DNA from: Streptomyces sp. NRRL F-5630
GTDB taxonomy: Bacteria > Actinomycetota > Actinomycetes > Streptomycetales > Streptomycetaceae
Assembly: GCF_000719475.1 (NCBI RefSeq)
Contig: NZ_JOGO01000003.1
Location: forward strand, 62,001 to 126,000
Length of the DNA: 64,000 nucleotides
Direction: 5' to 3'
In this document: positions 8,635-16,939 of the stretch, piece after piece
Numbering within the stretch: position 1 is the first letter of the stretch
Layout of the letters: every line of letters starts with the position of its first letter
Program-made: the position numbers and the translations under genes
The notes under the pieces: generated by a model
Database searches by the model: none
The model's input: only the letters and a program-made list of their open reading frames with translations
What the model was told of the DNA's origin: nothing

Positions 8635-8785
8635 TCGCCCACGAGCCCCCGCCTCCGCCCGCGCGAGAAGCCCCGGGCCGAGGCGCCTGCGCGGGGACCG
8701 TCAGGCGCCTCGGCCCGATCTCCCCGCAGGAGGGGCCTCCGCCCGCAGCGCGGCCCCTCGGCGGCCCGTGCCCGTCCGGCCGGGT

Positions 8786-9829
8786 TCACCCCTCGCGCTC
8801 GCCCAGCGCCGCCAGGGCCGCCGCCTCCTTCTCCGCGTCCAGCCCCACCGCCGCCTTCGGGTTCGTCCACGGCGGCAGCGTCCCCCCTGCCTCGCCCGAC
8901 AGCCACGCCCACGTGTCCGTGACCGTCTCCGCCACCGGCCGGCACCGAAGCCCCGCCTCAAGCGTCGCGGTCACGTCCGCCGTGTGCATCGCCCCGTGCA
9001 TCTCGCCCGGCGGGCACCACACCGGCAGTTCCGTCCACGGCGCGATCCCCGCCGCCTCCACCTGCTCCGGGGTCGCCCAGCGCAGCACCGCGTCCGAGCC
9101 GGTCACCGTGCGGCAGGTCTCCAGGAATTCACCCATCGTCGTGTGCCCCGAGGGACTGACCAGGTCGAAGGCGCCGGAGCGGCCCGCCGTGCCCGCGTCG
9201 AGCAGCCATGCCGCCAGGTCCCGCGCGTCGATGTACGCGAGCGGCAGCTCGCGCGGCCCCGGCGCGAGCACCTCGCCGCCGCGCCGCATCCGCAGCAGCC
9301 ACCACGGGAGCCGTCCGATGTTCTCGTGCGGGCCCAGGATGAGACCCGCCCGCGCGAAGAGCGCCCGGTCCTCGCCGAAGGCGCGCGCGACGGCCAGCTC
9401 CGCGCTCCGCTTGTCGCGCGGGTAGTCGCGCTCCTCGGCGTCCGGGTCGCCCTCCACGAGCGGCGCCTCGGTGCCGGTACCCGCCGGACGGGGCCACGTG
9501 TACACCGAGCACGTCGACACGTACACGTACCGCCCGGCCCGCTCCTTCAGGGCCTCGGCGGCGTCCCGTACCGCCCGCGGTCCGCGCGGCCACGTGTCCA
9601 CGACGAGATCCCACTCGCCGCCTTCGAGCGCCGCGAGCCCGCCGGGCGCCGTCCGGTCGCCGACGAGCGCGCGGACACCCTCCGGCGCGGGCTTCGTGCC
9701 CCGGTTGAGCACGGTCACGTCCCAGCCGCGCGCGAGTCCCGCCTCGGCCGTCGCGCGCCCCACGAACTCGGTCCCGCCCAGGACGAGCAGCCGTGTCGCC
9801 GACGCGTTCGCTGATGTGTTCGCTGTCAT
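8786..9829 (-). CDS. NAD(P)-dependent epimerase/reductase (extended SDR)
   Basis: A 347-residue protein with an N-terminal Rossmann motif LLVLGGTEFVGRATAEAGLA, the variant GGTxFxGR found in extended SDR epimerases and reductases. DVTVLNRGTKP follows the second strand, as expected for dinucleotide binding, and YVYVSTCSVYTW lies where the catalytic Ser/Tyr segment is expected. It resembles isoflavone-reductase/mRNA-binding-like epimerases of actinomycetes. The substrate cannot be inferred. No clear ribosome site precedes the ATG at 9829. It stands alone between a winged-helix gene and the two-component operon. Confidence 0.88.
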   Translation of the reverse strand: MTANTSANASATRLLVLGGTEFVGRATAEAGLARGWDVTVLNRGTKPAPEGVRALVGDRTAPGGLAALEGGEWDLVVDTWPRGPRAVRDAAEALKERAGRYVYVSTCSVYTWPRPAGTGTEAPLVEGDPDAEERDYPRDKRSAELAVARAFGEDRALFARAGLILGPHENIGRLPWWLLRMRRGGEVLAPGPRELPLAYIDARDLAAWLLDAGTAGRSGAFDLVSPSGHTTMGEFLETCRTVTGSDAVLRWATPEQVEAAGIAPWTELPVWCPPGEMHGAMHTADVTATLEAGLRCRPVAETVTDTWAWLSGEAGGTLPPWTNPKAAVGLDAEKEAAALAALGEREG

Positions 9830-9967
9830 GCGAGGAGCGTGCCCGTTCCGGACGGGGCCGGGGACCGTTTTTCGCTCTCGGAGGAGCTTGTGCGCTGTCG
9901 GCCGAACTCCCGCGTGTCCGGGAACCTTTCCCGCACGCGCGGTGCCACGGGCGACGGCGTCGCGCGC

Positions 9968-10585
9968 TCAGCGCAGCGGCGGCGTGTACTTGTACCCGAC
10001 CCGCCGCACCGTCTGGATGCTGTGCCGGTACGCGCTGCCGAGCTTGCGGCGCAGCCGTGCGATGTGCACGTCCACGGTGCGCCCGTCGCCGACGTGCCCG
10101 TAGCCCCACACCGTCGTGACCAACTGGTCGCGCGTGTGCACCCGGTGGGGGTGCGCGACGAGGTGCGCGAGGAGTTCGAACTCCAGGTACGTGAGGTCGA
10201 GCGGGCGGCCGTCGACCTCGGCGGTCCTGCGGTGCGCGTCGACCCGGACGGCCTCGGCACGGGGCTCGGGCGCGGCGGGCTCCGGTTCCGGCGTGGCGGG
10301 CTCCGGTTCGGGCACGGCGCTCACGGCGGGCGCGGCGGCCTCCGCGAAGGGCGGCTGCTGGCCGGCCGGTACGAGCACGAGGTACCCGACCATCGGCGGG
10401 TTGCCCGGCAGTGCGGGCAACGTGTGCGGCGGCACGGGGAGCCACGTCGCCCCGGCGGGCAGCGCGACCTCGGGGGCGGGGGCGGGCTCACCCGCCTCGA
10501 CGGCCCGCAGCCGGTGACGCGGGGGGCCCACCGGGCTCACGGGCCGGGCGAGCGGGGCGGTGGAGAGGGAAGGATGGTTCGCCAT
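9968..10585 (-). CDS. OmpR-type winged-helix regulator lacking a receiver domain
   Basis: About 205 residues. The C-terminal 95 residues are a complete OmpR/PhoB winged helix (RTAEVDGRPLDLTYLEFELL; HRVHTRDQLVTTVWGYGHVG; RTVDVHIARLRRKLGSAYRH; IQTVRRVGYKY). The N-terminal half is proline/alanine-rich low complexity with a PEPEPATPEPEPAAPEP repeat and no receiver domain, so phosphorylation control by a kinase is not expected. I chose the ATG at 10585; a GTG at 10642 is in frame but has no ribosome site. The target genes are unknown. Confidence 0.87.
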   Translation of the reverse strand: MANHPSLSTAPLARPVSPVGPPRHRLRAVEAGEPAPAPEVALPAGATWLPVPPHTLPALPGNPPMVGYLVLVPAGQQPPFAEAAAPAVSAVPEPEPATPEPEPAAPEPRAEAVRVDAHRRTAEVDGRPLDLTYLEFELLAHLVAHPHRVHTRDQLVTTVWGYGHVGDGRTVDVHIARLRRKLGSAYRHSIQTVRRVGYKYTPPLR

Positions 10586-11037
10586 GGGAGGTGTCAGCTC
10601 TTTTCGCACGAAGCGGCACCGAGGCGGTGCCGGGGATGCCACGGAAGGGACATACGTCGTCGCGCGGACCGAAGACCTGAGCCCGGCCGGAAGGGCGGGG
10701 AGGGTGTTAGAGGGCCCGTGCGTTCCGCGGGGGCTGACACACCCGGTCGAAATCGTGGTGCTGACGGGACGGCCAGAACGGTTCGAGGTCGACGTGACCC
10801 GTCACGAGGTTCCGAAAGCTGTCCATGTGTCCATTGAAGCAGATGACATGAGGCCCGGGGAGAGGGTTTCGGCCGAAGCCGAAGCGAAAAGCCGACGCAC
10901 GACAGCCGCCGCGCGCAAGGGCGTTCACCCCGTCAGCCAGCGGTCCGCCGACGTGTCCGAGGGGCTCCGGGGGCGCCGCCGTACCCCTGTGGCACTCCCG
11001 TGTTCGAACGCCTCAAATCCCCTTCCACCAGCGGCTT
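10586..11037. other. Intergenic region with no convincing gene
   Basis: About 450 bases between the winged-helix gene and the damage-type promoter. The frames that are open on either strand have weak G/C third-position bias and no ribosome sites. A 39-codon frame on the minus strand (10826 to 10707) is the best candidate but is unconvincing. The palindrome GTTCGAAC occurs at 11002-11009 and again at 11070-11077, either side of the promoter described next. Confidence 0.5.
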
Positions 11038-11060
11038 TTGTCAGTCCTCGGCAGTAGAAT
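11038..11060 (+). promoter_or_regulatory. RecA-NDp/PafBC-type DNA-damage promoter
   Basis: TTGTCAGT at 11038-11045 is followed, at the spacing of the mycobacterial recA P1 promoter (TTGTCAGTGGC-N6-TAG), by TAGAAT at 11055-11060. This is the arrangement of LexA-independent damage promoters used by the PafBC activator: a TGTCA element near -26 plus a TAnnnT -10 hexamer. Transcription would start near 11067, about 80 bases before the GTG start of the small gene downstream. A palindromic GTTCGAAC covers the predicted start site (11070-11077). Confidence 0.65.
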
Positions 11061-11149
11061 GGAGGCAGTGTTCGAACGTGGACGGGGGAGCGGGACCGAC
11101 CTCACGCCTGGCCGGTCCCGCCCTCGTCCGACGGCTCAGGAGGATGCCC

Positions 11150-11458
11150 GTGGCCCGAGCAGCGACCCTCGACCCGACCGCCCCCGCGACCGCTTCCACG
11201 ACCCCGCTCTTCGACCTCCCCTACATGCCCGTCGAGAAGAGGGCCCTGCCCGCGGGCCGCCCCCGCGAGTGGTACATCGCGCACAACCGCCGCCTCAAGG
11301 CCATGCGGCTCGCGATCGTGCTCCTCGACGCGGGCGTCTGGCGTCCCGAGCAGGCACACGACCGCACCATCCGGCTCGCCGCCGAGCGCGTCGGCATCCA
11401 CCCGCCGTCCCCCGTCACCTGCCACATGGTGCGCGCGCTCATGCGCTACAGCCGCTGA
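11150..11458 (+). CDS. Small conserved hypothetical protein, probably damage-inducible
   Basis: A protein of 102 residues that I do not recognise. After a short Ala/Thr-rich start it contains LFDLPYMPVEKRALPAGRP, then REWYIAHNRRLKAMRLAIVL and IHPPSPVTCHMVRALMRYSR, with many basic and aromatic residues and one cysteine; the middle could form helices. The GTG at 11150 is six bases after AGGAGG; an ATG at 11144 lies directly against that site and is less likely. The upstream promoter resembles PafBC-dependent damage promoters, so a role in stress or DNA repair is a hypothesis, not a finding from the protein itself. Confidence 0.75.
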   Translation: MARAATLDPTAPATASTTPLFDLPYMPVEKRALPAGRPREWYIAHNRRLKAMRLAIVLLDAGVWRPEQAHDRTIRLAAERVGIHPPSPVTCHMVRALMRYSR

Positions 11459-11491
11459 CGGGACGACGGCAGGGGCCCGTACGGGCCGGGG

Positions 11492-12886
11492 TCACTCCCG
11501 CTCCGCCCGTACGAGCCCCGGCACCCGGTACCCCGCCTCCGGCACGTACAGCCGCAGCACCGCCCGGAAGGGCCCCGCCGGGACCGGGACCCAGTTCGCC
11601 GCCGCCGTGCGCGGCGGGCGCGCCGAGAGGCGCAGGACCACGGTGCCGTCCGGCTCGCGGACGAGGCCGGGCGTGCGGTCGCTCACCGCGCGCGGCTCGG
11701 GCCCCGGGCGGCGCGGCACCCCGTACGCGCTCAGCGCCCAGCCGTGCGCGGGCGGCGGGGGCGGCAGGCGCAGCGTGTACGCGTTCGCCCCGTCGAGCCG
11801 CTCCCCGGCCGCGTCCCGGTACGTCTGCGTCGTCGTCGCCTCGTACCCGTGCGGCCCCCACAGCCCGACCCGCGCGGCGACCGCGCGCCGCAGATACGCC
11901 TCGGAGCGGTCCGCGACGCGCCAGGGCGGGGCGTCGAGCGTGCCCGGGCCGAGGTGGTCGAGGTTGAAGTCGAAGAGGTGCGCCGCGCCCTTCCAGCCCT
12001 CACGGGAGCCGCCCTCCGCCTCCGAAGCGACGGCCCCGGCGGAACCGCCGCCCTCCGCCGACCTCCCGGAAGGGGCGCCGTCCCCCTCGCGCCCGTCCTG
12101 GCCCCACCGCCACGCCGCCGCCTCGATCTGCGCGCGCCCCGCCGCCTCCCCCTCCTCCAGCGCCCACCGCAACTCCGCCGCCGGCTCCGCGTACGGCGTC
12201 GCGCCCTCCTCCAGGAGACCGAGCGACTGGAACCGCTCCTGGTAGGCGCGATCGGCCCCCGAGGGCGGGAAATCGCCCGCCCACACCCGCAACCGCTCCC
12301 AGAAGCGCAGCGCCGGCTCGGCGAGCGGGTCACCGCCGGGGAGCCCGCCGCGCCCCAGGCCCGGCGCGGTGAGCGGGTGCAGCGCGAGCCCGGCCCGCAG
12401 CTCCCGCACCGCCGCGACGTCCTCCGCGTCCCCGAGCACGCAGGCGTACCGCACCACGAGCGTCGCGACCGCCGTCGGGGCCTCGATCACCTCCCGCACA
12501 CTCCCCGGCACCTGCCCGTCCCAGCCGGGCGGCGCGAGCAGCCAGCTCCCGCCGTCCGCCCCGCCGGCCCGCAGCCCCACGTACGCGAAGTCGTTGGTCC
12601 ACGCGTCCACGAACTGGTACACGGCGTAGCGCGGACCGCTCGGCGGGACCTGGAGGACGAGCGGCCCCTCGGAGAGGTCGAGAGGGGCGAGCGAGCACAG
12701 CGTGCCCTCGTCGCCGGGCCAGCCCGTGGCGGGCTCGGCGTGCGCGAAATGGTTGAAGGCCGTCGCCGGCAGCGAGCCGAGCCCGTCCTGCGTGAGCATC
12801 CCGACCGTCTCCAGGCCGCGCACGAGCGGCGTGCCGTAGACGTACGCCTCGGCGGCGAGCGAAGCCGCCCGGGTCTCGTGCCCCAT
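11492..12886 (-). CDS. DUF1254/DUF1214 domain protein
   Basis: A 464-residue protein. The N-terminal region (SLAAEAYVYGTPLVRGLETV; TAFNHFAHAEPATGW; GPRYAVYQFVDAWTNDFAYV) matches DUF1254, and the C-terminal region (ANAYTLRLPPPPPAHGWALS) matches DUF1214, the usual order in this family. Its biochemical function is not established. There is no signal peptide, unlike many Gram-negative members. A run of about 45 residues around 12000-12090 (GREGDGAPSGRSAEGGGSAG) is low complexity and looks like an inserted linker. The start is supported by GGAGGAGG just upstream of the ATG. Confidence 0.88.
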   Translation of the reverse strand: MGHETRAASLAAEAYVYGTPLVRGLETVGMLTQDGLGSLPATAFNHFAHAEPATGWPGDEGTLCSLAPLDLSEGPLVLQVPPSGPRYAVYQFVDAWTNDFAYVGLRAGGADGGSWLLAPPGWDGQVPGSVREVIEAPTAVATLVVRYACVLGDAEDVAAVRELRAGLALHPLTAPGLGRGGLPGGDPLAEPALRFWERLRVWAGDFPPSGADRAYQERFQSLGLLEEGATPYAEPAAELRWALEEGEAAGRAQIEAAAWRWGQDGREGDGAPSGRSAEGGGSAGAVASEAEGGSREGWKGAAHLFDFNLDHLGPGTLDAPPWRVADRSEAYLRRAVAARVGLWGPHGYEATTTQTYRDAAGERLDGANAYTLRLPPPPPAHGWALSAYGVPRRPGPEPRAVSDRTPGLVREPDGTVVLRLSARPPRTAAANWVPVPAGPFRAVLRLYVPEAGYRVPGLVRAERE

Positions 12887-13306
12887 CCCGCCTCCTCCTG
12901 CCTGCCTCGTCTCAAGGTCACACGCCCCCCGCCCTCCCGCATCCCGAGTCGCACCCCAGTGCGACCCGTCCCCTCACCGGGTGGCGCACGTCCCCCACAC
13001 GGACCGACGCGAATTCGGACAGGCGCGCTCGCGCGGGCCGCAGGAGTGAACGGGCGCAGCGCCCGCGCCGCCGGCTCGTTGGCCGGTCAGATCGCCGCGC
13101 GTGACCGGGCGATCGCCATACGTGACGCACGCCCGTGCGCGTAGGTACCGGACAGCCCGCGCGCACGCGGCGAACAGCCCGCACGCGTACGCACCGAGCG
13201 GTCCGTGCGCCCGCGCGCCGAGCAGCCCGTACGAGAGGACGCCGCCCATGCCCCAGTCGCACCCCGCCCCTCCCCGCCCCGCCCCCTCGCGCCCCGGGTG
13301 CGCGCG
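12887..13306. other. Non-coding region between divergent genes
   Basis: About 420 G/C-rich bases between the DUF1254 gene and a small membrane-protein gene. I see no ribosome site, RNA gene or strong inverted repeat. The stretch 13100-13250 is rich in CGTACG and GTACGC elements but shows no regular period. Confidence 0.5.
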
Positions 13307-13630
13307 GTGAGCCGCCTCTCGCTCGTCCTGAGCGCCGCCTACCTCGCCGCGGTGGTCTGGCTCGGGCACTGCGCCACGGCGAGCGCCCGGAACGGCGCCT
13401 GGTGGACGGCCCTCGCCTTCGTCGCCGGATCGGCGCTCCTGGTCACCGCGCTCCTGCGCGAGCACGAGTGCGCCGAGGAGCACGTCCCGCGACCCGCCCC
13501 CGTTCCGCCCCCACGACCCGTCGCCGACTGGCAGGTCTTCGAGGCGCTGTGCTGTCTGCGCGCCTGGGAGACGCGGGGCCGCGCGCACGACCCCGCGCAC
13601 TGCTCGTGCCGCGACTCGCTGTCCTCGTGA
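13307..13630 (+). CDS. Small two-helix membrane protein with cysteine-rich tail
   Basis: About 107 residues from the GTG at 13307 (GTG at 13298 is also possible; neither has a strong ribosome site). Two hydrophobic helices are visible, LSLVLSAAYLAAVVWLG and ALAFVAGSALLVTALL, followed by a soluble tail with ADWQVFEALCCLRAWETRG and PAHCSCRD. The CC and CxC pairs could bind metal or form disulphides. I do not recognise the family. It precedes the STAS gene by about 90 bases on the same strand. Confidence 0.6.
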   Translation: MSRLSLVLSAAYLAAVVWLGHCATASARNGAWWTALAFVAGSALLVTALLREHECAEEHVPRPAPVPPPRPVADWQVFEALCCLRAWETRGRAHDPAHCSCRDSLSS

Positions 13631-13717
13631 GGAGCGGCGAACGACCGTGGGGAGCCGGTGACCGCGCGGGGAGGGGGTGATTCGGAACCCCCGTGGCGCT
13701 TGAGGCAGGATGCGCAT

Positions 13718-14095
13718 ATGCCCGAACCCGCAGAGCCGCCCGAGCAGGAACCGGCGGACGAGACCTCCGCCGATCCCGAGAGACGCGACCTGCCCGGCGA
13801 CGCCGCCGGGATGTGGCTCGTCCGGGCCTCCGGCGAGCTGGACCTCGACACCGTGGGAGCGCTGCGCCGGGAACTGGAGGAGGCCGCCGCGCGCTACCCG
13901 GTCGTGATACTCGACCTGAGCCGCGTCGGCTTCGGCGACTCCAGCTTCCTCAACCTCCTCATCCGCGCCCGCACCACCACCCGGCTGCGCCTGGTCGCGC
14001 CCACGGACGCGCTGCGCCAGCTCTTCGCGCTGACGGGCACGGACACGGTCCTCGACGTGTACGAGACGATCGGCGAGGCGATCGACGCCGACTGA
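13718..14095 (+). CDS. STAS-domain anti-sigma factor antagonist
   Basis: A 125-residue protein. After an acidic 30-residue leader comes a STAS domain: MWLVRASGELDLDTVGALRR, then VVILDLSRVGFGDSSFLNLL, where the DSS serine is in the position phosphorylated in SpoIIAA/RsbV proteins. The ATG at 13718 follows GGCAGGA. Immediately downstream and convergent is an HATPase gene of the RsbW type (14103-14615), the family that phosphorylates such antagonists, so the two probably form a partner-switching pair. Which sigma factor they control is not visible; none lies nearby. Confidence 0.92.
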   Translation: MPEPAEPPEQEPADETSADPERRDLPGDAAGMWLVRASGELDLDTVGALRRELEEAAARYPVVILDLSRVGFGDSSFLNLLIRARTTTRLRLVAPTDALRQLFALTGTDTVLDVYETIGEAIDAD

Positions 14096-14102
14096 GGTCC
14101 TG

Positions 14103-14615
14103 TCAGCGCTTCCCCTCGGCGGGCGGCTTGCGCTGCGCGGGGATGAAGCCGGGATGCTCGTACGCGCTGTGGGCGGACGTCAGCGACAGCCGCGCCCGCA
14201 CCGTCTTGCCTCCCCCGGCCCGCTCCGCGACCTCGACCCGCGCGAGCTTCGTCACGAGGCCCCACCCGTATCCGCCCTCCCGCACGAGCGGCTGCGGCCT
14301 GCGCTCGTAGGGCCGCGCGTCCGACCCGTCCGAGACGCTGATCTCCACCTCGCCGTCCCCGACACTCACCCGGAACCGGGTGACACCCCCGGCGTGCCGC
14401 ACGGCATTGCTCACCAGCTCCGAGGCCACGAGCACCGCGTCGGCGAGCACGAGCACATCCACCGGCGGCCGCACCGCCAGCAGAGCGTCGTACACCTGCT
14501 CCCGGGCCTCCCCGGGCCGCAGCCCGCCCCCGCCCCGGCCCGTGCGCCGCTCGTGCGTGTTCTCGCCCTCGATGCCATGCCCTCCGGCGTGCCCGTCCTC
14601 GTCCGACACCACCAC
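14103..14615 (-). CDS. RsbW-like HATPase (anti-sigma/serine kinase type)
   Basis: A 170-residue protein with a single GHKL ATPase domain: N-box VLVASELVSNAVRHAGG, a DGSDARPYERR segment where the G1 box is expected, and EGGYGWGLVTKLARV as the glycine lid. There is no dimerisation or sensor domain, which is typical of the many Streptomyces RsbW-like proteins that act on STAS partners or sigma factors. It ends 7 bases from the end of the convergent STAS gene. The first 35 residues are low complexity; the GTG at 14615 is the assumed start. Confidence 0.88.
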   Translation of the reverse strand: MVVSDEDGHAGGHGIEGENTHERRTGRGGGGLRPGEAREQVYDALLAVRPPVDVLVLADAVLVASELVSNAVRHAGGVTRFRVSVGDGEVEISVSDGSDARPYERRPQPLVREGGYGWGLVTKLARVEVAERAGGGKTVRARLSLTSAHSAYEHPGFIPAQRKPPAEGKR

Positions 14616-14868
14616 TCACCTGCCCGCATTCGCTCGCATCCGTTCTCACCCGCCCCTGTGCTCCGGGTGCCCCGAGTCGGGCGCGGCGCACATGCTTTGT
14701 GCGGGGCTCCCGGCGTTTCCCGCGCGACGCGGGCCCTCGGGAGGCGGGCGGGGGCGGCGGCGCGGAGGATGTCCGCGCGTGGGGCCGAGAGGGCGGAGGC
14801 GGGTGACGACGGGGGAGAGGGCGAGGTTCCGATGGTGCCCGGGAACCGTACGGGGCCGATGCGCGCGC
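14616..14868. other. Intergenic region, nothing recognised
   Basis: G/C-rich spacer between the HATPase gene start and the end of the NmrA-like gene. It may hold the HATPase promoter; no repeat or operator stands out. Confidence 0.4.
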
Positions 14869-15684
14869 TCAGCGGGTCCCGGGACGCGTCGCGGCCGCGA
14901 CGCCTGTGGCGACGGCGAGCGGGTCGGTCAGGGGGCGGCCGAGCAGCCGGACGAGGTCGGGGGTGGTGTCGCCGAGGAATCCGTGGCGGACACCGGACGC
15001 GATCGAGGCGAGCATCGGCGGCTGGAAGGGCAGCAGGGTGTCATCGGCGAGGAGCCGGTCCCGGTACTCGCCGAGCCCGATCGCACGGTGCGCGACTCCG
15101 AGGTTGTCGGCGACGCCGGTCGCGGTGACCGGTTCGCCGACCAGGTCGTAGGTCTTGCCCGCGTGCGCGGCCGGATCGCCGGCCACGACCGCCGCGGCAG
15201 CGGCCAGGTCCGCCCGCGCGACCGCGGAGAGCGCGCCGTCGCCGAACGCTGATTCCAGGCCCTCAGGGGTCCAGGTCAGCAGCGCGCCGAAGAGTTCGGC
15301 GTAAAGGCCGTTGCGCAGGATCGTCCAGTCGAGCCCGCTGGCCTTGACCAGGCGCTCGGTGGCCCGGTGGGCGAGCGCGAAGCCGAGGTGGTCACCGTCG
15401 CCGGTGAGGCTGGTGTACACCACGTGGGTCACCCTGTCGCGCACCGCGGCGTCGAGAACGGCCCGGTGACGCGCGATGACCTGGTCGTCCTCGGCGTACC
15501 CCGCCGAGACGAGGACCAGCGTCGAGACCTGCGTGAGGTCGAGGCTCGCGGGCTCGTCGAAGTCGAGGCCCCGCTGCCCCTCGGCAGGCGATCGACTGCC
15601 GCCCACGGCGGGTATGTCGCGCTCCGCCAGTTCCTGGAGTGTGAGGGAGGCGAACTGTCCGTTCGCGCCGGTGACCATGATCAT
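14869..15684 (-). CDS. NmrA/QOR2-like NAD(P)H-binding reductase
   Basis: A 271-residue atypical SDR with the N-terminal Rossmann motif MVTGANGQFASLTLQEL and the family segments VVYTSLTGDGDHLGFALAHR and WTILRNGLYAELFGAL. It resembles QorB-type NAD(P)H:quinone reductases. It is transcribed divergently from an HxlR regulator, the classic arrangement in which the regulator senses an electrophile or quinone and controls the reductase. The ATG is preceded by AGGAG at about 11 bases. Confidence 0.9.
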   Translation of the reverse strand: MIMVTGANGQFASLTLQELAERDIPAVGGSRSPAEGQRGLDFDEPASLDLTQVSTLVLVSAGYAEDDQVIARHRAVLDAAVRDRVTHVVYTSLTGDGDHLGFALAHRATERLVKASGLDWTILRNGLYAELFGALLTWTPEGLESAFGDGALSAVARADLAAAAAVVAGDPAAHAGKTYDLVGEPVTATGVADNLGVAHRAIGLGEYRDRLLADDTLLPFQPPMLASIASGVRHGFLGDTTPDLVRLLGRPLTDPLAVATGVAAATRPGTR

Positions 15685-15701
15685 TTCGGTTCTGTCTCCT
15701 G

Positions 15702-15726
15702 CCGTGGTTCTCTTCAGTAACTACGG
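15702..15726. promoter_or_regulatory. Candidate HxlR operator in the divergent promoter
   Basis: An imperfect inverted repeat CCGTGGTT-N9-AACTACGG (7 of 8 positions pair) lies between the starts of the reductase (15684) and the HxlR gene (15773). A related GGTT-N7-AACC element precedes the second HxlR gene at 16853-16867. Both positions suit autoregulation with control of the divergent enzyme. Confidence 0.5.
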
Positions 15727-15772
15727 TGGAGATCCCCGACCGGCCGTCGTCGGCTCACAAGGAGGCAGTTTC

Positions 15773-16195
15773 ATGTCACTGACGCACACCGGTGTGACCA
15801 CGGGAGCCGCCGAGCTTGAGCCGTGCGGACAGCGGGACCACCCCGACTGCGGCATCAGAGACGTCCTCGACCGGGTCGGGGACAAGTGGTCGGTCCTCGT
15901 CATCGTCGAACTCGCCAACGGCCCGCGACGCTTCCGGGAGCTCCAGCGCGCCGTCGAGGGCATCTCCCAGCGCATGCTGACCCTGACGGTGCGCAGGCTG
16001 GAGCGGGACGGACTGGTCCTTCGGACCGTCTATCCGACGGTGCCGGCCCAGGTCGACTACCGGCTCACGGAGACCGGCGCCAGCCTCACCCACCTCGTCA
16101 AGGCGCTCGCCGACTGGTCACTCGCACACCGCGCGGACATCGCCCAGGCACGCGCGTCCTACGACAGCGAGCACCCTGACAACGAGATCCGATGA
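15773..16195 (+). CDS. HxlR family transcriptional regulator
   Basis: A 140-residue single-domain regulator. The HxlR winged helix is clear: a conserved cysteine in CGIRDVLDRVGDKWSVLVIV, then RRFRELQRAVEGISQRMLTL, LVLRTVYPTVPAQVDYRLTE and the final helix. The cysteine near the N-terminus is the thiol sensor position of the YodB/HypR group. Start chosen at the ATG after AAGGAGG. It is divergent from the NmrA-like reductase it probably controls. Confidence 0.94.
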   Translation: MSLTHTGVTTGAAELEPCGQRDHPDCGIRDVLDRVGDKWSVLVIVELANGPRRFRELQRAVEGISQRMLTLTVRRLERDGLVLRTVYPTVPAQVDYRLTETGASLTHLVKALADWSLAHRADIAQARASYDSEHPDNEIR

Positions 16196-16409
16196 CCGGC
16201 GGAACGGCACCGAGTCCCTGACGCGAGACATCCAGGACGCGGACGGCGCACGCCTGATCACCCACGAGCCGGACGGCGGCACCCCCTGGGTGAGCCTTCC
16301 GACAGGCGAGGGAGTCGCCGTCGCCGCGCGCAGCACGGAGGCGGAGCTACGCCGAGAAGAGCGGCAGGCACGTCCGAAGGGAAACGAGCACTTCGGTCGT
16401 GGACCGCGC
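16196..16409. other. Possible decayed coding remnant between two HxlR genes
   Basis: About 210 bases between two convergent HxlR genes. One plus-strand frame reads RRNGTESLTRDIQDADGARL and THEPDGGTPWVSLPTGEG, which looks protein-like in composition but has no start, ribosome site or recognisable family. It may be the tail of a lost gene. Confidence 0.3.
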
Positions 16410-16796
16410 TCAGCTGCCGGGGTCGAAGCGGTGGCGGGCGGCCTCGATGTGGCTGAAGTAGCGGTGCGTCCAGTCGCACATCGCGTCGACGGTGGCGCGG
16501 AGGCCCTGGCCCGGCTCCGTGAGGGTGTACTCGACACGTGGCGGGACCGTGGGGTGCACGTTTCTCTCGACCAAGCCGTTGCGCTCCAGCATGCGCAGGT
16601 TCTGGGTGAGCATCTTGTGGCTGATGCCCTCGATCTCGTTCCGCAGCTCGCTGAAGCGCAGCGTCCCGTCCCCGAGTGTCTCGATGATCAGGAACGCCCA
16701 CTTGTTGGCGACGTCGGAGAAGATCTCTCGCGCCAAGGAGTCCGCGCGCCTGAGGTCCGCTTCATCGGACGGGCTCTTGATCTGTTTGGTCACCAA
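16410..16796 (-). CDS. HxlR family transcriptional regulator
   Basis: A 128-residue HxlR protein: REIFSDVANKWAFLIIETLG, RFSELRNEIEGISHKMLTQN, VERNVHPTVPPRVEYTLTEP and a C-terminal helix. Unlike its neighbour it has no cysteine in the first helix, so its sensing chemistry probably differs. It is divergent from the RidA gene (start 16940), with a GGTT-N7-AACC inverted repeat between them, and probably regulates it. Confidence 0.93.
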   Translation of the reverse strand: MVTKQIKSPSDEADLRRADSLAREIFSDVANKWAFLIIETLGDGTLRFSELRNEIEGISHKMLTQNLRMLERNGLVERNVHPTVPPRVEYTLTEPGQGLRATVDAMCDWTHRYFSHIEAARHRFDPGS

Positions 16797-16852
16797 CGGG
16801 TTCCCCAGTCACTGAAAAGTGCGTTCTTCCATGTCAGCGAACACTCTCCTAC

Positions 16853-16867
16853 GGTTCCTGAGTAACC
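16853..16867. promoter_or_regulatory. Candidate HxlR operator between the regulator and ridA-like gene
   Basis: GGTT-CCTGAGT-AACC is a short perfect inverted repeat 57 bases from the HxlR start and 73 bases from the RidA-like start. It shares the half-site GGTT with the operator candidate at 15702-15726. Confidence 0.4.
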
Positions 16868-16939
16868 ACAAGAGACCGCGGGTGCCTGGGGCCGGGCTGA
16901 CATGACCCCGCAGGCGCCCAGTACAAGGAGACAGACAGC

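Noticed and set aside
10707..10826. A 39-codon minus-strand frame beginning MDSFRNLVTGHVDLEPFW upstream of the winged-helix gene
   Set aside because: The HVDL segment recalls actinobacterial leader peptides, but there is no ribosome site, the codon bias is weak and it is not the usual HVDLCRV form. Possible but not supported.
11002..11077. A LexA box at the GTTCGAAC elements
   Set aside because: The actinobacterial SOS box is TCGAAC-N4-GTTCGA. Neither GTTCGAAC here has the second half-site at the right distance, so I list them only as unexplained palindromes.
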